From positions 1 through 64,000 of the forward strand of contig CAYSDI010000004.1 in the NCBI GenBank assembly GCA_964429745.1: a stretch of 64,000 nt of DNA. Reading direction: 5' to 3'. The notes beneath the pieces are model-generated. The model was not told the origin of the DNA. It worked only from the letters and a program-made list of their open reading frames with translations, and did no database searches. This document shows, piece by piece, positions 25,406-33,744 of the stretch. Position numbers and translations under genes: made by a program. Position 1 is the first letter of the stretch, and every line of letters starts with the position of its first letter. The DNA comes from WGOA01 sp964429745 (GTDB lineage Bacteria > Bacteroidota > Bacteroidia > Chitinophagales > BACL12).

Positions 25406-25738
25406 ATGAACCGACTGATTGCCCTTTTTGCCTTAATCCTTTCTGTTTCCTTCTTTTCGCAGGTCAAAGCTCAGGCCGGTGGAGGAATTCCCCCTGGTCC
25501 GCAATCCGGAATTATTGTCATGATTGAAGATTTGTGGGAGGCAATAGCTACAAACCCCCAAGCCAACCCCATGCGTCAGATCCGGATTTTGAACAGCTCA
25601 GGTACCATCATTTACCAGGATGGCAATACCGCACCTGACTATGAGGAGATCAACCTTTCAAGTGCTCCAGCGGGTTCATACACGGTCCAAATTAAGCTTC
25701 AGGTGGGCTGGGAGGCTCATTCGCTGGTGCTTCAGTGA
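25406..25738 (+). CDS. Small secreted protein resembling a lone sorting-type beta domain
   Basis: A 110-residue protein with a signal peptide (cleavage near VKAQA). The mature ~85 residues contain a Gly/Pro linker, then IRILNSSGTIIYQ, a spacer, LSSAPAGSYTVQI and a final strand pair. This order (strand, turn, strand, then AGSYTV) is that of T9SS type A C-terminal domains, but no cargo domain precedes it. It could be a minimal secreted beta protein. Function unknown. Confidence 0.6.
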   Translation: MNRLIALFALILSVSFFSQVKAQAGGGIPPGPQSGIIVMIEDLWEAIATNPQANPMRQIRILNSSGTIIYQDGNTAPDYEEINLSSAPAGSYTVQIKLQVGWEAHSLVLQ

Positions 25739-26076
25739 GTTTTGAGGAACGAATTTAAAGAAAGAATTGAAAAGAATATGAATGATACTATTTGGTATTA
25801 TTCTGTTCCTCAGGCACATGTAGTGCATCCTTAACCGCTGAGCCCGTCATGCGCTATAGGCTGTAAGAAAGATAGAAGTTGCTTTATCCTTGTTCGGAGT
25901 TATGCAAAGGGAGATTTTTGCATTGTCCTGATTGAGTAAGCATTTTTTGAATCATTTTTTTACCAGCCTATTCTTGTCCTGAGCAAGTAATTGCTTGAAA
26001 CACCCGGCCCTTTTGGCTGGGTGTTTTCAATTTAGGGGCAAGCCGTTGATGCTACCTCTCGCGACCTGGATGAAGA
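25739..26076. other. Intergenic spacer, only a terminator seen
   Basis: 338 bp without a supportable ORF. The only clear element is the hairpin at 25999-26028. Confidence 0.6.
25999..26028. terminator. Intrinsic terminator, probably bidirectional
   Basis: AACACCCGGCC pairs with GGCTGGGTGTT around a short CTTTT loop, followed by TTT and preceded by GAAA. It lies between the convergent genes 25406-25738 and 26077-27087. Confidence 0.75.
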
Positions 26077-27087
26077 TTAGGCGGTAGCTAGATCTGCCGC
26101 AGGTGGACTCAGAAGACGCAGCAGCTCAAGGAGATCCGCATTTCCCCCGCTGAGAATGATGCCTACTTTTTTTGCTGCGAACAATTCCGGGTAGCGAAGT
26201 ACCGCAGCCAAGGGTACAGCAGCAGAAGGTTCCACAACAATTTTCAGCCTTTCCCAGATCAGAACCATGGCTGATAGGATTTCATCTTCTTCCACCCTAA
26301 GTACCCCGTTGAGTCCGGATTGCAGCACGTGAAAGTTCCGTTTGCCCAGCGAAGTTCGGAGACCATCAGCGACGGTGTCAGTTCGGGAATTGCCTTGTAA
26401 AACCCCTGATTGCAACGATCGGAAGGTATCATCCACCCGAGCGGGCTCAGCAGCGTAAACCCGGATATCGGCCCGGTGAGCCCGCGCTGCCAACAGGGTT
26501 CCACTGATGAGCCCCCCGCCCCCCACCGGCGCAAGGACAACATCCAAATCCGGCTGAGCGTCAAGCAGTTCTAACGCGGAAGTAGCCTGTCCGGCAATGA
26601 TGTTGTAGTCGTCATAGGGCGGGATAAAATGGGCTCCCGTGCGGGCAACAACCTGCCCCAGCGTGGCCTCCCGCGCCTGGAGCGTGGGATCGCAAGGAAT
26701 GATTTCAGCCCCGTATCCCAGCGTTGCCTGCCGCTTAGGACCAGGAGCATTCACCGGCATAACAACGTAGGCGGGAACACCCAACAAGCGTGCGGTCAGC
26801 GCAACCGCCTGTGCATGGTTTCCCGAAGAATGGGTGGCCAGACCCCGAAACCGCTCCATTTCCGGTATGGCCATGGCCGCGCGCAGCGCACCGCGCATTT
26901 TAAAGGCTCCAACGCGTTGCAAACTTTCGCATTTGAACCACAACTCAGCGCCAGCCAGCACGTTCAGGCCCCCGGACCGCAACACGGGAGTGTCTTGCAG
27001 GTAGGGCGAAATGGCCGCGTGCGTTTGGCGGAGTTCGTCCGCCGTTGGCGGGGCGGTCAAAGCCGGGAGGTAGGGGAGCGCATGCAT
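26077..27087 (-). CDS. Threonine/serine dehydratase (PLP fold II)
   Basis: About 336 residues from the ATG at 27087 (MHALPYLPAL). The frame runs on to 27306 but that part overlaps the upstream thioesterase and is not conserved. VGAFKMRGA holds the PLP-binding Lys, SSGNHAQ binds the PLP phosphate side and PVGGGGLISG is the glycine loop; SGGNAD comes near the end. There is no C-terminal ACT domain, so it is of the catabolic threonine dehydratase/serine racemase type, deaminating L-threonine to 2-oxobutyrate. It lies 62 bp downstream of tesB. Confidence 0.85.
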   Translation of the reverse strand: MHALPYLPALTAPPTADELRQTHAAISPYLQDTPVLRSGGLNVLAGAELWFKCESLQRVGAFKMRGALRAAMAIPEMERFRGLATHSSGNHAQAVALTARLLGVPAYVVMPVNAPGPKRQATLGYGAEIIPCDPTLQAREATLGQVVARTGAHFIPPYDDYNIIAGQATSALELLDAQPDLDVVLAPVGGGGLISGTLLAARAHRADIRVYAAEPARVDDTFRSLQSGVLQGNSRTDTVADGLRTSLGKRNFHVLQSGLNGVLRVEEDEILSAMVLIWERLKIVVEPSAAVPLAAVLRYPELFAAKKVGIILSGGNADLLELLRLLSPPAADLATA

Positions 27088-27149
27088 GGACGGGCCTGAT
27101 TTAAACCACTGACGTTGAAAAATGTTCTGGGGCTCCAGGAGGCCTGCCG

Positions 27150-28031
27150 CTAGGTTTTGTCTGCTTTCTGAACGGGATCGCTGACGCGCATGAGGCCTTC
27201 CTGGGCAACAGAAGCCACCAGTTCCCCGGCCTCTGTGAACACCGATCCCCGGCAAAAGCCACGCGCTTGGGAAGCGCTGGGACTGTCCAATGCGTACAGC
27301 AGCCATTCATCCGCGCGAAAGGGCCGGTGAAACCAGAGGGCGTGATCCAGGCTGGCCAACTTTACTCCGGGCTGTGCTGCCGACAGCGCATGCGGCCGCA
27401 TTGCTGTTCCCAACAAGTTAAAATCAGAGGCATAGGCCAACAAGATCCGGTGCAAAGCCTGATCGTCGGATACCCGGTCGGTGATCCGAAACCAGACGTG
27501 GTTGATGGGCTCCCGGGGAACCGGCGCAAAAGGGTTGTCCAGCGAAACTGGCCGAAACTCCACGGGTTGATCTTCGGCAAAATAGCGCCGCAGCACCTCC
27601 GGCAGGCCTTTCGGGGGCTCTTTGAACAACTCTTTGAGCGACGGAATCTCATCCGGCCTCTTCACCTTTGGCATCGGCAACTGGTGCGAAGCCCCTTCTT
27701 CCGCAACCTGAAAGCTGGAAGACATAAAGAAAATGGCCCGCCCGTGTTGCAGCGCTACCACACGGCGTGTAGCGAAACTGCGCCCATCGCGAATCCGGTC
27801 AACCTGGTACACGATGGGAGCCTGAACATCGCCGGGAAGGATGAAATAGGCGTGCAGCGAGTGTACAATCCGATCGGGCTCCACGGTGTGGATGGCTGCA
27901 CTCAGCGCTTGCGCCAGCACTTGGCCGCCAAAAACATCGCGCGTGCCGATGTCCCGGCTTTGGCCGCGATACAAGTTGTGCTCCAGTTGTTCCAGCCGGA
28001 GCAGTTCTACCAACGTTTCAACAATTGACAT
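27150..28031 (-). CDS. tesB: Acyl-CoA thioesterase II
   Basis: About 293 residues from ATG 28031 (MSIVETLVELLRLEQLEHN). It has the double hot-dog fold of TesB: NLYRGQSRDIGTRDVFGGQV and HSLHAYFILPGD in the first half, LASLDHALWFHRPFRADEW in the second, with the Asp of that segment being the usual catalytic residue. It hydrolyses medium/long acyl-CoA. TATCTTTG (28037-28044, minus strand) lies only 6 bp upstream of the ATG, so the mRNA would be nearly leaderless if that box is used. Confidence 0.9.
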   Translation of the reverse strand: MSIVETLVELLRLEQLEHNLYRGQSRDIGTRDVFGGQVLAQALSAAIHTVEPDRIVHSLHAYFILPGDVQAPIVYQVDRIRDGRSFATRRVVALQHGRAIFFMSSSFQVAEEGASHQLPMPKVKRPDEIPSLKELFKEPPKGLPEVLRRYFAEDQPVEFRPVSLDNPFAPVPREPINHVWFRITDRVSDDQALHRILLAYASDFNLLGTAMRPHALSAAQPGVKLASLDHALWFHRPFRADEWLLYALDSPSASQARGFCRGSVFTEAGELVASVAQEGLMRVSDPVQKADKT

Positions 28032-28241
28032 GCCCACAAAGATAAACCCAGACCTGCCGCAGGCCTCCACTCGTTTGGTTGTGAATGCGCCATGATTGTC
28101 CGATAATTAGTGACAATTACCTCTCCAGAATTCGCTTCCGATTGAACTTGCAAGCGGTTTGAAGCGTTAACCGCTTGTGCCCAGCCAGATTGGGCCGCCA
28201 GCAGCCGCTGAATCCGACCATTTTCTCAACGTTTGAGCCCC

Positions 28242-28871
28242 ATGCCCGGTCAACGCCAAACACGTATTGTTCCCTCCACCAAGGAATACCAGCAGACTCA
28301 GGAAAAGGCCATGGATTTCATGCTCAACCTGGCGTTGGGCGCTATTAGCCTGCTCTTTGTGGGCCTCACCTTTGCCTACACTTTTGGTCGCCGGCTGAGC
28401 GAAAACTGGGAAACCTTTGACCTGCCCAAGACGTTTTGGCTTAGCACCCTGCTCTTGGCGGGAACCAGCGCAGCCTTTCACTACGCCAGAAATGCCTACC
28501 GCAAAGATGACACCAAAGCGCTCCGGCTCAGCTTATGGCTCGCGTTCGCGACGGGAATTGGTTTTCTGGTCTCGCAATTTATCGGGTGGGGCCAGCTTTC
28601 TGCGTCGGGAAACACCCTAACGAACAATACGTCGGCCAGTTATCTCTACCTGATCTCGTGGCTGCACGCGGCCCACGTCGCCGTCGGTTTGGTTTTTTTA
28701 GCGTTCAGCCTCCAAACCGCCATGCACTGCACCCGCGATGACATCCAATCGCTTTTATACTTCAGCGACCCCTCGCGGTCGCGCAGACTGCGCATGGTCA
28801 GTCAGTATTGGCACGTGGTAGATGGATTATGGATTTATTTGTTTGTATTCTTTTTGTTTTTCCACTCCTGA
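28242..28871 (+). CDS. Cytochrome c oxidase subunit III-like membrane protein
   Basis: About 209 residues. The frame is open from a TTG at 28233, but the ATG at 28242 is a better start; relatives have about 25 polar residues before the first helix, as here. Five membrane helices include FAYTFGRRLSENWETFDLP, LVSQFIGWGQL, SYLYLISWLHAAHVAVG and YWHVVDGLWIYLFVFFLFF, the last being the strongly conserved subunit III ending. No subunits I, II or IV are adjacent, so it is a solitary copy, perhaps an accessory subunit of a heme-copper oxidase encoded elsewhere. Confidence 0.8.
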   Translation: MPGQRQTRIVPSTKEYQQTQEKAMDFMLNLALGAISLLFVGLTFAYTFGRRLSENWETFDLPKTFWLSTLLLAGTSAAFHYARNAYRKDDTKALRLSLWLAFATGIGFLVSQFIGWGQLSASGNTLTNNTSASYLYLISWLHAAHVAVGLVFLAFSLQTAMHCTRDDIQSLLYFSDPSRSRRLRMVSQYWHVVDGLWIYLFVFFLFFHS

Positions 28872-28951
28872 CCAATCTGCTGCTCCATATGTTTTTCTAT
28901 TTTGGGCGAAGGGCGTTTTTTTGCGTAGCAACCATAACTCCATATAATATC

Positions 28952-31183
28952 TTATTCTTGTATTGCCGGCATCCTAAAAACTCTGCAATGATGCGGTGCT
29001 AACCAAAGCAATTCCCGGCACTCCACCGGCAAAAATTCTGCTTGCCACAGCGCTGTTGCGCTCCCGGAAAATGCTCCGCACCAGATTTCCAGGCAAGTAG
29101 ACCAGCGTTTGTCGCTGAGATTGAGCAGCGCAAGGCACGGTCCCCCTTCGCCCGAAAAGGCCACAGCGAAATGTTCCGCAGCCTGCAAATGTTCCCCCGG
29201 CGGCGAGGGTAGAACACGGACTTGGGTCACTGCGTCAGGGGCTAAAAGGCGCTCCAAAAGCGCGCGCGCTGACGCCGGATAAGCTGCTGGAGCATCGCTG
29301 TTAAATAAAACGCCGCCAAACAATCGGTTCACCAACAGCAGCGTGAATTGCTCCGCTTCGCTCAGTTTTACGGTCGGGTCATTGCGGCGCATTAGATAGA
29401 CATCCGGATCGTTGACAAAGGCCCGACCATTTAATCCCCGACGACCTGCGGAGCTAAGCACGGCAAGGCGCGTAGAGACGCGCTCGCGGTTGCGCAGGAA
29501 CGCCAACAGCCGGTGCTCCCAGGCCAGGTGCACATCGGCGCCGATCCGACAGGCGTCCACCAGCCCGAACGCGGGTGCCAACGGAACACCACAACCCAAC
29601 AGAAAGCGGTCGCCAGCGGCGTCGCGCAGAAACTCCATGGCGCTGCGCATCCGCGTCGCGCGCGCGCGCCCTTCGCGATGCTGAAGCCCGGCCGCATACA
29701 AGAAATCCAACTTGAGCCCTTCAAAACCCCAGCGGTCCAGCACAGTTTCAAACACGTGCCGCAAATGGTCGCGCAGGCCCGGGTGGTCTGGGTTGAGGGC
29801 GTAAAAAGTGCCGCTCCACAGCGGATTAAATCCAGCGGGAACCAGGTTTCCGTGCCCGTCGCGCTCCGCCCATTCCGGATGTTGGCGAAGCAGCTCGGAG
29901 CGTTTTTCGGCCACGAAGGGCGCCAGCCACAGTCCGGGTTTAAAACCAAGCGCTTTGGCCTGGTCAGCGAGCGGTTTCAGCCCATGCGGGAACGACGATC
30001 GCGTGCTGGTCCAATCGCCGATGCGGGGCTGCCAGCCATCGTCAATTTGGAACCACTCGGGTCGGGGTTGGGCCTGTGCAAGGTCTCGCAACTCCTGCTC
30101 CAACAGCACAGCGCTGATGCGGTTGTAGTGTCGGTACCAACTGGTCCAACCGCTGGTAAGCGCCGGTGCCGGCCTCGCCTGGCATTTCAAGGCATGGAAC
30201 CAATGGTCGTAAACACGGTCTTCGGGGCCCTCCGCCCAAAACAGGTCCAGCAGTATTCGGGCGAAGGGGGAACGCGGCGCTGGAGCGATGTTACTGCTCG
30301 ATCCGGGCCCTGTGCCGGCTCCAGCCGGGCTGACTGCCCGATCCACTTCTGACGCTCGGGCCACATCAGCCGGGCTGACTGCCCCCCAATTTTCCGGCAC
30401 ATCCCGGCTGATGTGGAAGGTGCCAGCCTCAGCCCGGAGCGCGAAGCATGTGTACGCGTCTTGTTCGTTCAGGCTGCCTAAAAACCCGATGTTGTTCGGT
30501 TGATGCAGCGGACTTTTGTGTTCGCCAACAGAATCAGCCGCGCTGGACGCGGGCCAGGACGTCCAGGACCAACTGTGCAGATCGCCGGGTTTTCCACTGG
30601 AGGTAAAGGCAACGCCATCGCCGTACGGTTGAAACAATTTGCGGGCAATCCAGCGTGGAGGGGGCATTCGCTCCGTAACCCCAAATTCGCGGCTCTCCGA
30701 CCAACTCTGCCAACCATTACAAAACATACGGTCTGGCCATGTGTCGGGCGTCGGGTTCAACCCATGACGGGAAATGCCGGCTGACATGCCGTCGGATATC
30801 GGCCTGAGCACCCGGCCAGACACCGGCCTGAGCACCCGGCCAGACACCGGCCTGAGCACCCGGCCAGACACCGGCATAATTAAAGTTACCTTGCTAATTT
30901 GGAACGCTTGGTCTGCTTCCAGGATGACGGAATACCGCCAGCCGATGCCCTCCGGGTTTAAGGAAACACGCAGCAAAAATTCCGGTGGGCCGCTGCCGGT
31001 AGACGGAGGCCCTTGGCCCGAAAAATTGTTCAGGGTCCGGACATTGAGTTGCCCGAAAGACAACGCATCAGCAACCGGAATGCGCCAACGACCGCGCAAC
31101 GTGGAAGCTTGGACGAGCGTTTGCCAGTCTATGATGAGCACGCCCTGGTTCCAAAGGGGAAAATTGGGCATGGGTATAAGCAT
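28952..31183 (-). CDS. Alpha-galactosidase (GH36-type)
   Basis: About 743 residues from ATG 31183. It has an N-terminal beta domain, then a TIM barrel: GWTSWYRHYNRIS, WFQIDDGWQPRIGDW, GLWLAPFVAEKRSELL, GLKLDFLYAAG (nucleophile Asp) and DACRIGADVHL (acid/base Asp). It releases alpha-galactosyl residues; there is no export signal. Three insertions are odd: three copies of PVSGRVLR (30800-30873), an FSGQGPPSTGSGPP segment (near 31010) and a Ser/Ala/Pro-rich stretch ending SPFAR (30259-30400). The start codon is the first unit of a 7-bp array, so the true start is uncertain (another ATG lies 12 bp in). Confidence 0.85.
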   Translation of the reverse strand: MLIPMPNFPLWNQGVLIIDWQTLVQASTLRGRWRIPVADALSFGQLNVRTLNNFSGQGPPSTGSGPPEFLLRVSLNPEGIGWRYSVILEADQAFQISKVTLIMPVSGRVLRPVSGRVLRPVSGRVLRPISDGMSAGISRHGLNPTPDTWPDRMFCNGWQSWSESREFGVTERMPPPRWIARKLFQPYGDGVAFTSSGKPGDLHSWSWTSWPASSAADSVGEHKSPLHQPNNIGFLGSLNEQDAYTCFALRAEAGTFHISRDVPENWGAVSPADVARASEVDRAVSPAGAGTGPGSSSNIAPAPRSPFARILLDLFWAEGPEDRVYDHWFHALKCQARPAPALTSGWTSWYRHYNRISAVLLEQELRDLAQAQPRPEWFQIDDGWQPRIGDWTSTRSSFPHGLKPLADQAKALGFKPGLWLAPFVAEKRSELLRQHPEWAERDGHGNLVPAGFNPLWSGTFYALNPDHPGLRDHLRHVFETVLDRWGFEGLKLDFLYAAGLQHREGRARATRMRSAMEFLRDAAGDRFLLGCGVPLAPAFGLVDACRIGADVHLAWEHRLLAFLRNRERVSTRLAVLSSAGRRGLNGRAFVNDPDVYLMRRNDPTVKLSEAEQFTLLLVNRLFGGVLFNSDAPAAYPASARALLERLLAPDAVTQVRVLPSPPGEHLQAAEHFAVAFSGEGGPCLALLNLSDKRWSTCLEIWCGAFSGSATALWQAEFLPVECRELLWLAPHHCRVFRMPAIQE
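30800..30873. repeat. 24-bp in-frame tandem repeat in the alpha-galactosidase
   Basis: Three copies of CGGCCTGAGCACCCGGCCAG plus ACAC encode PVSGRVLR three times on the minus strand (residues about 104-127). The repeat is a whole number of codons, so copy changes keep the frame. Confidence 0.9.
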
Positions 31184-31236
31184 CTGGCATCTGGCATCTG
31201 GCATCTGGCATTTGGCAAATGGCAAATGGCAACTGG
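31181..31236. repeat. 7-bp tandem array at the alpha-galactosidase start codon
   Basis: Eight heptamers: CATCTGG four times, CATTTGG, CAAATGG twice and CAACTGG. On the minus strand the first CAT is the ATG used as start, and the array extends upstream with an ATG in several units. Because 7 is not a multiple of 3, successive ATGs fall in different frames. Confidence 0.85.
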
Positions 31237-31263
31237 CTGTAATTACCTATCTATGAATCTTTT

Positions 31264-31528
31264 CTTTTAATCCCTTCTTTTAATCCCTTCTTTTAATCCC
31301 TTCTATTATTCCCTTCTTTTAATCGCGGCTATTAATTCGCTGCGCGAATCAGGCTTTGGACCGGAGTTGCTCGNNNNNNNNNNNNNNNNNNNNNNNNNNN
31401 NNNNNNNNNNNNNNNNNNNNNNNNNNNNNNNNNNNNNNNNNNNNNNNNNNNNNNNNNNNNNNNNNNNNNNNNNTTAATCGCGGCTATTAATTCGCTGCGC
31501 GAATCAGGCTTTGGACCGGAGTTGCTCG
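31264..31528. repeat. 13-bp array and 55-bp direct repeat around a 100-N gap (31374-31473)
   Basis: CTTTTAATCCCTT is repeated about five times (31264-31329, one copy altered). Next, a 55-bp segment (31319-31373) holding the last codons and stop of the esterase is present again, identical, right after the N gap (31474-31528). Either the gene end is really duplicated or the assembler failed inside a tandem array. Confidence 0.85.
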
Positions 31529-32658
31529 CCCATCCAGTCAAAAACGCGGGGCAGCAATTCGTCCAAATGCACCGAGCAGGTATGGTCGGCACCGGGTACG
31601 AATTCCAGGGTGGTTTTTCCTTGGATAGCCCGGCATATGGAACGGGCTTCTTTGCGGTCTACCACTTCATCTTCTTCGCCGTGAATGATGTAGGCCGGGC
31701 ACTTAATGCGGCTGACCACATTGGCCACATCCATGTTTTGGAGCATGGCGTAGACTTCTTGGTCAGTGCTGCAGCCTGACCATTGAAAGGTGCGCTGCTT
31801 CATCATGACCGATAAGTTCTTGTACACGTTGCGCAAATGCATCGGGGCGCCGATGGTTGCCACGGCGTGCACTTTGTCGCTCAGACCTGCGCTGTACAGC
31901 GAGGTAAAACCGCCGAAACTGAACCCGAACGCACCGACTGCCTCGTGGTCAATGCTGGGGTGCTGCGTCATGAAGCGGAAGGCGCTGCCGATGCACAGCC
32001 GGGCAGCGCGCTCTGAGTCCAGCAGGTTGCCGGTCATGCCGCTTTCGCCGAAACCAGGTTGGTCAACACTCAGGGTGGCGATGCCGCGCTCCAGCGCATA
32101 GTCCTCCACAAAAACCATAAATTCTTTTACGGAATCATTTCCCTGGAAAATGACCACGGCGGGACAGGGTTTGTCTATGCCTTCGGGCAGGCGGAGGTTG
32201 GCCTTAAGTTTGCCGCGCGGAAAAGGCAAATCGACTTTTTGGATCTGCGGAATGTGAAAACGTTTAAACGATTCAAAAGCCTCGAGTGCCAGTTCGTAAT
32301 TGCGCCGTTTAAGCGGGCCGCGTTCCAACGGCCAGTCAGCCACCAGGTGGTAAATGGCCGAGCGCAAGTATTTGTCTTTAGCCGTGTAGGGATCGCCTTC
32401 CTCTTCATGCTCCTGAGCTTCGCGAAAAAGGTTTCGCCCTAAATCATGCCAGGAGCGGTGAAACGATCCGTTGAAATTGCGCGCATTCTCCAGAGCCAGC
32501 ATCATTTCATCGCGGTCGGCACCGAAAGATTCCAGCGTGTGGAAAAACATTCGGAACAGTGGCAACCGATGCAGGATGTTGTAGTCCAGCAGGCGGTTGG
32601 CGATGGTCAACTGGGTGGAATGCGGCAGTTTTGAGAAGAGCTGCTGCGTGAGATTCAT
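31504..32658 (-). CDS. Alpha/beta-hydrolase, FrsA-like esterase
   Basis: About 384 residues from ATG 32658 (MNLTQQLFSK); the frame extends to 32745 but the added part is not family-like. An N-terminal helical cap (DKYLRSAIYHLVADWP) is followed by the hydrolase domain: CPAVVIFQGNDSVKEF, LSVDQPGFGESG, GAFGFSFGGFTSL (nucleophile Ser), IIHGEEDEVVD (Asp) and GADHTC (His). It resembles the DUF1100/FrsA esterase group, cytoplasmic. The substrate is unknown. Its 3' end, with the stop codon, is the unit of a downstream 55-bp repeat. Confidence 0.8.
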   Translation of the reverse strand: MNLTQQLFSKLPHSTQLTIANRLLDYNILHRLPLFRMFFHTLESFGADRDEMMLALENARNFNGSFHRSWHDLGRNLFREAQEHEEEGDPYTAKDKYLRSAIYHLVADWPLERGPLKRRNYELALEAFESFKRFHIPQIQKVDLPFPRGKLKANLRLPEGIDKPCPAVVIFQGNDSVKEFMVFVEDYALERGIATLSVDQPGFGESGMTGNLLDSERAARLCIGSAFRFMTQHPSIDHEAVGAFGFSFGGFTSLYSAGLSDKVHAVATIGAPMHLRNVYKNLSVMMKQRTFQWSGCSTDQEVYAMLQNMDVANVVSRIKCPAYIIHGEEDEVVDRKEARSICRAIQGKTTLEFVPGADHTCSVHLDELLPRVFDWMGEQLRSKA

Positions 32659-32791
32659 AGAAGAGAGATGGATCAACTCGGAGCGCCGCTGCGGTCCGAC
32701 CCCATAAATGTCGGCAATCCACGTTGCAAAAGCAATTTTTGTCACAATGACACGAAGGCTGTTGATCTACGCGCAAATACGCGTAAGTAAA

Positions 32792-33667
32792 CTATTCTAT
32801 GACGTTATAGTTTTCTCGTACTTGTTTGATACTGAACGCATTGAAATGCCACCACTCGTTTGGGATGCCCTGAAATCCGCCGTATTTCATGACCTCCCGG
32901 AGCAGTTTTCGGTTGGAAAGCTGGGTTTTGGACAGTTTTCCGGCCTTGCGGTAGCGTTCCTCGTGCCGGGGCTGTGACAATTCACTAAAATGGTCGAAGG
33001 GGGTTCCCATGTCAAGCGGGTTCCCGTTGGCGTCGGCAATGGTCAGGTCTACGGCCGCGCCGTAGTTGTGCAGCGATCCCTGAGCGGGATTGGCCACATA
33101 GCGAGCCTGCGGGGTTCCCTGCACCTGATCCCACATGGCGCGTTGCACGCGAATGGGGCGCGCGGCATCGTAGACCAACAGGCGGTAGCCGGGCTGTCGC
33201 CGGCTTAATTCGTCCTGGGCCATGCTCAGCATGGCGGCGGCTTCCAGGAGCAAAAAGGCCTGTTTTAAATCGCCGTAGATGGCTGTATCCAGAAAGTTGT
33301 TCGGGGTTGCGTAGGCCAGGCTGACCTGGATAGCCGGGTCCATGTCCTGTACATTGACCAACCCGACGCGGTACATGCCTGCTGCCAGACCGCCGTATTC
33401 CTCGTGAACGGGGATGCGTCGAAAGCGCTCCAGAGCCGCTTTTTTGCGCGCCAGGATGGATTCGCGGGTCAGGTGGTCGGGGGGCGAAGTGGGGGAGGGC
33501 TCCGAGCAACTTACAAAACTTGCTGAAAACAGCGCAGCACCCGCCAAAAGCAATGCCGCTGCGCGAGCCCTGGCAGCCGCCACAAAGAGCCGGGAGCCCT
33601 TTCGCCCGAAAGTAGGATTTGAAAATAGCCTTGGCATAAGGTTGAATGCGCGGCAAGACAAACGCAA
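32792..33667 (-). CDS. D-Ala-D-Ala dipeptidase, VanX/M15D family, lipoprotein
   Basis: A 291-residue protein; an alternative ATG at 33637 would shorten the long basic n-region. A lipobox-like FVSC (Cys about residue 54) follows the hydrophobic stretch. The catalytic domain has VSLAYATPNNFLDTAIY, YDAARPIRVQRAMW, the zinc motif SLHNYGAAVDL and the EWWHF signature (third zinc ligand His). VanX-type enzymes cleave D-Ala-D-Ala, here probably in the periplasm for peptidoglycan turnover rather than vancomycin resistance, as no vanH/vanA genes are nearby. Confidence 0.88.
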   Translation of the reverse strand: MRLSCRAFNLMPRLFSNPTFGRKGSRLFVAAARARAAALLLAGAALFSASFVSCSEPSPTSPPDHLTRESILARKKAALERFRRIPVHEEYGGLAAGMYRVGLVNVQDMDPAIQVSLAYATPNNFLDTAIYGDLKQAFLLLEAAAMLSMAQDELSRRQPGYRLLVYDAARPIRVQRAMWDQVQGTPQARYVANPAQGSLHNYGAAVDLTIADANGNPLDMGTPFDHFSELSQPRHEERYRKAGKLSKTQLSNRKLLREVMKYGGFQGIPNEWWHFNAFSIKQVRENYNVIE

Positions 33668-33744
33668 AAGACGGTTCAGTCAGCTAATATTGCGCGCTTT
33701 TTTTGCTTCGGCCATTTTAATGCAGTTTTGATAGGTTTTTAGAA

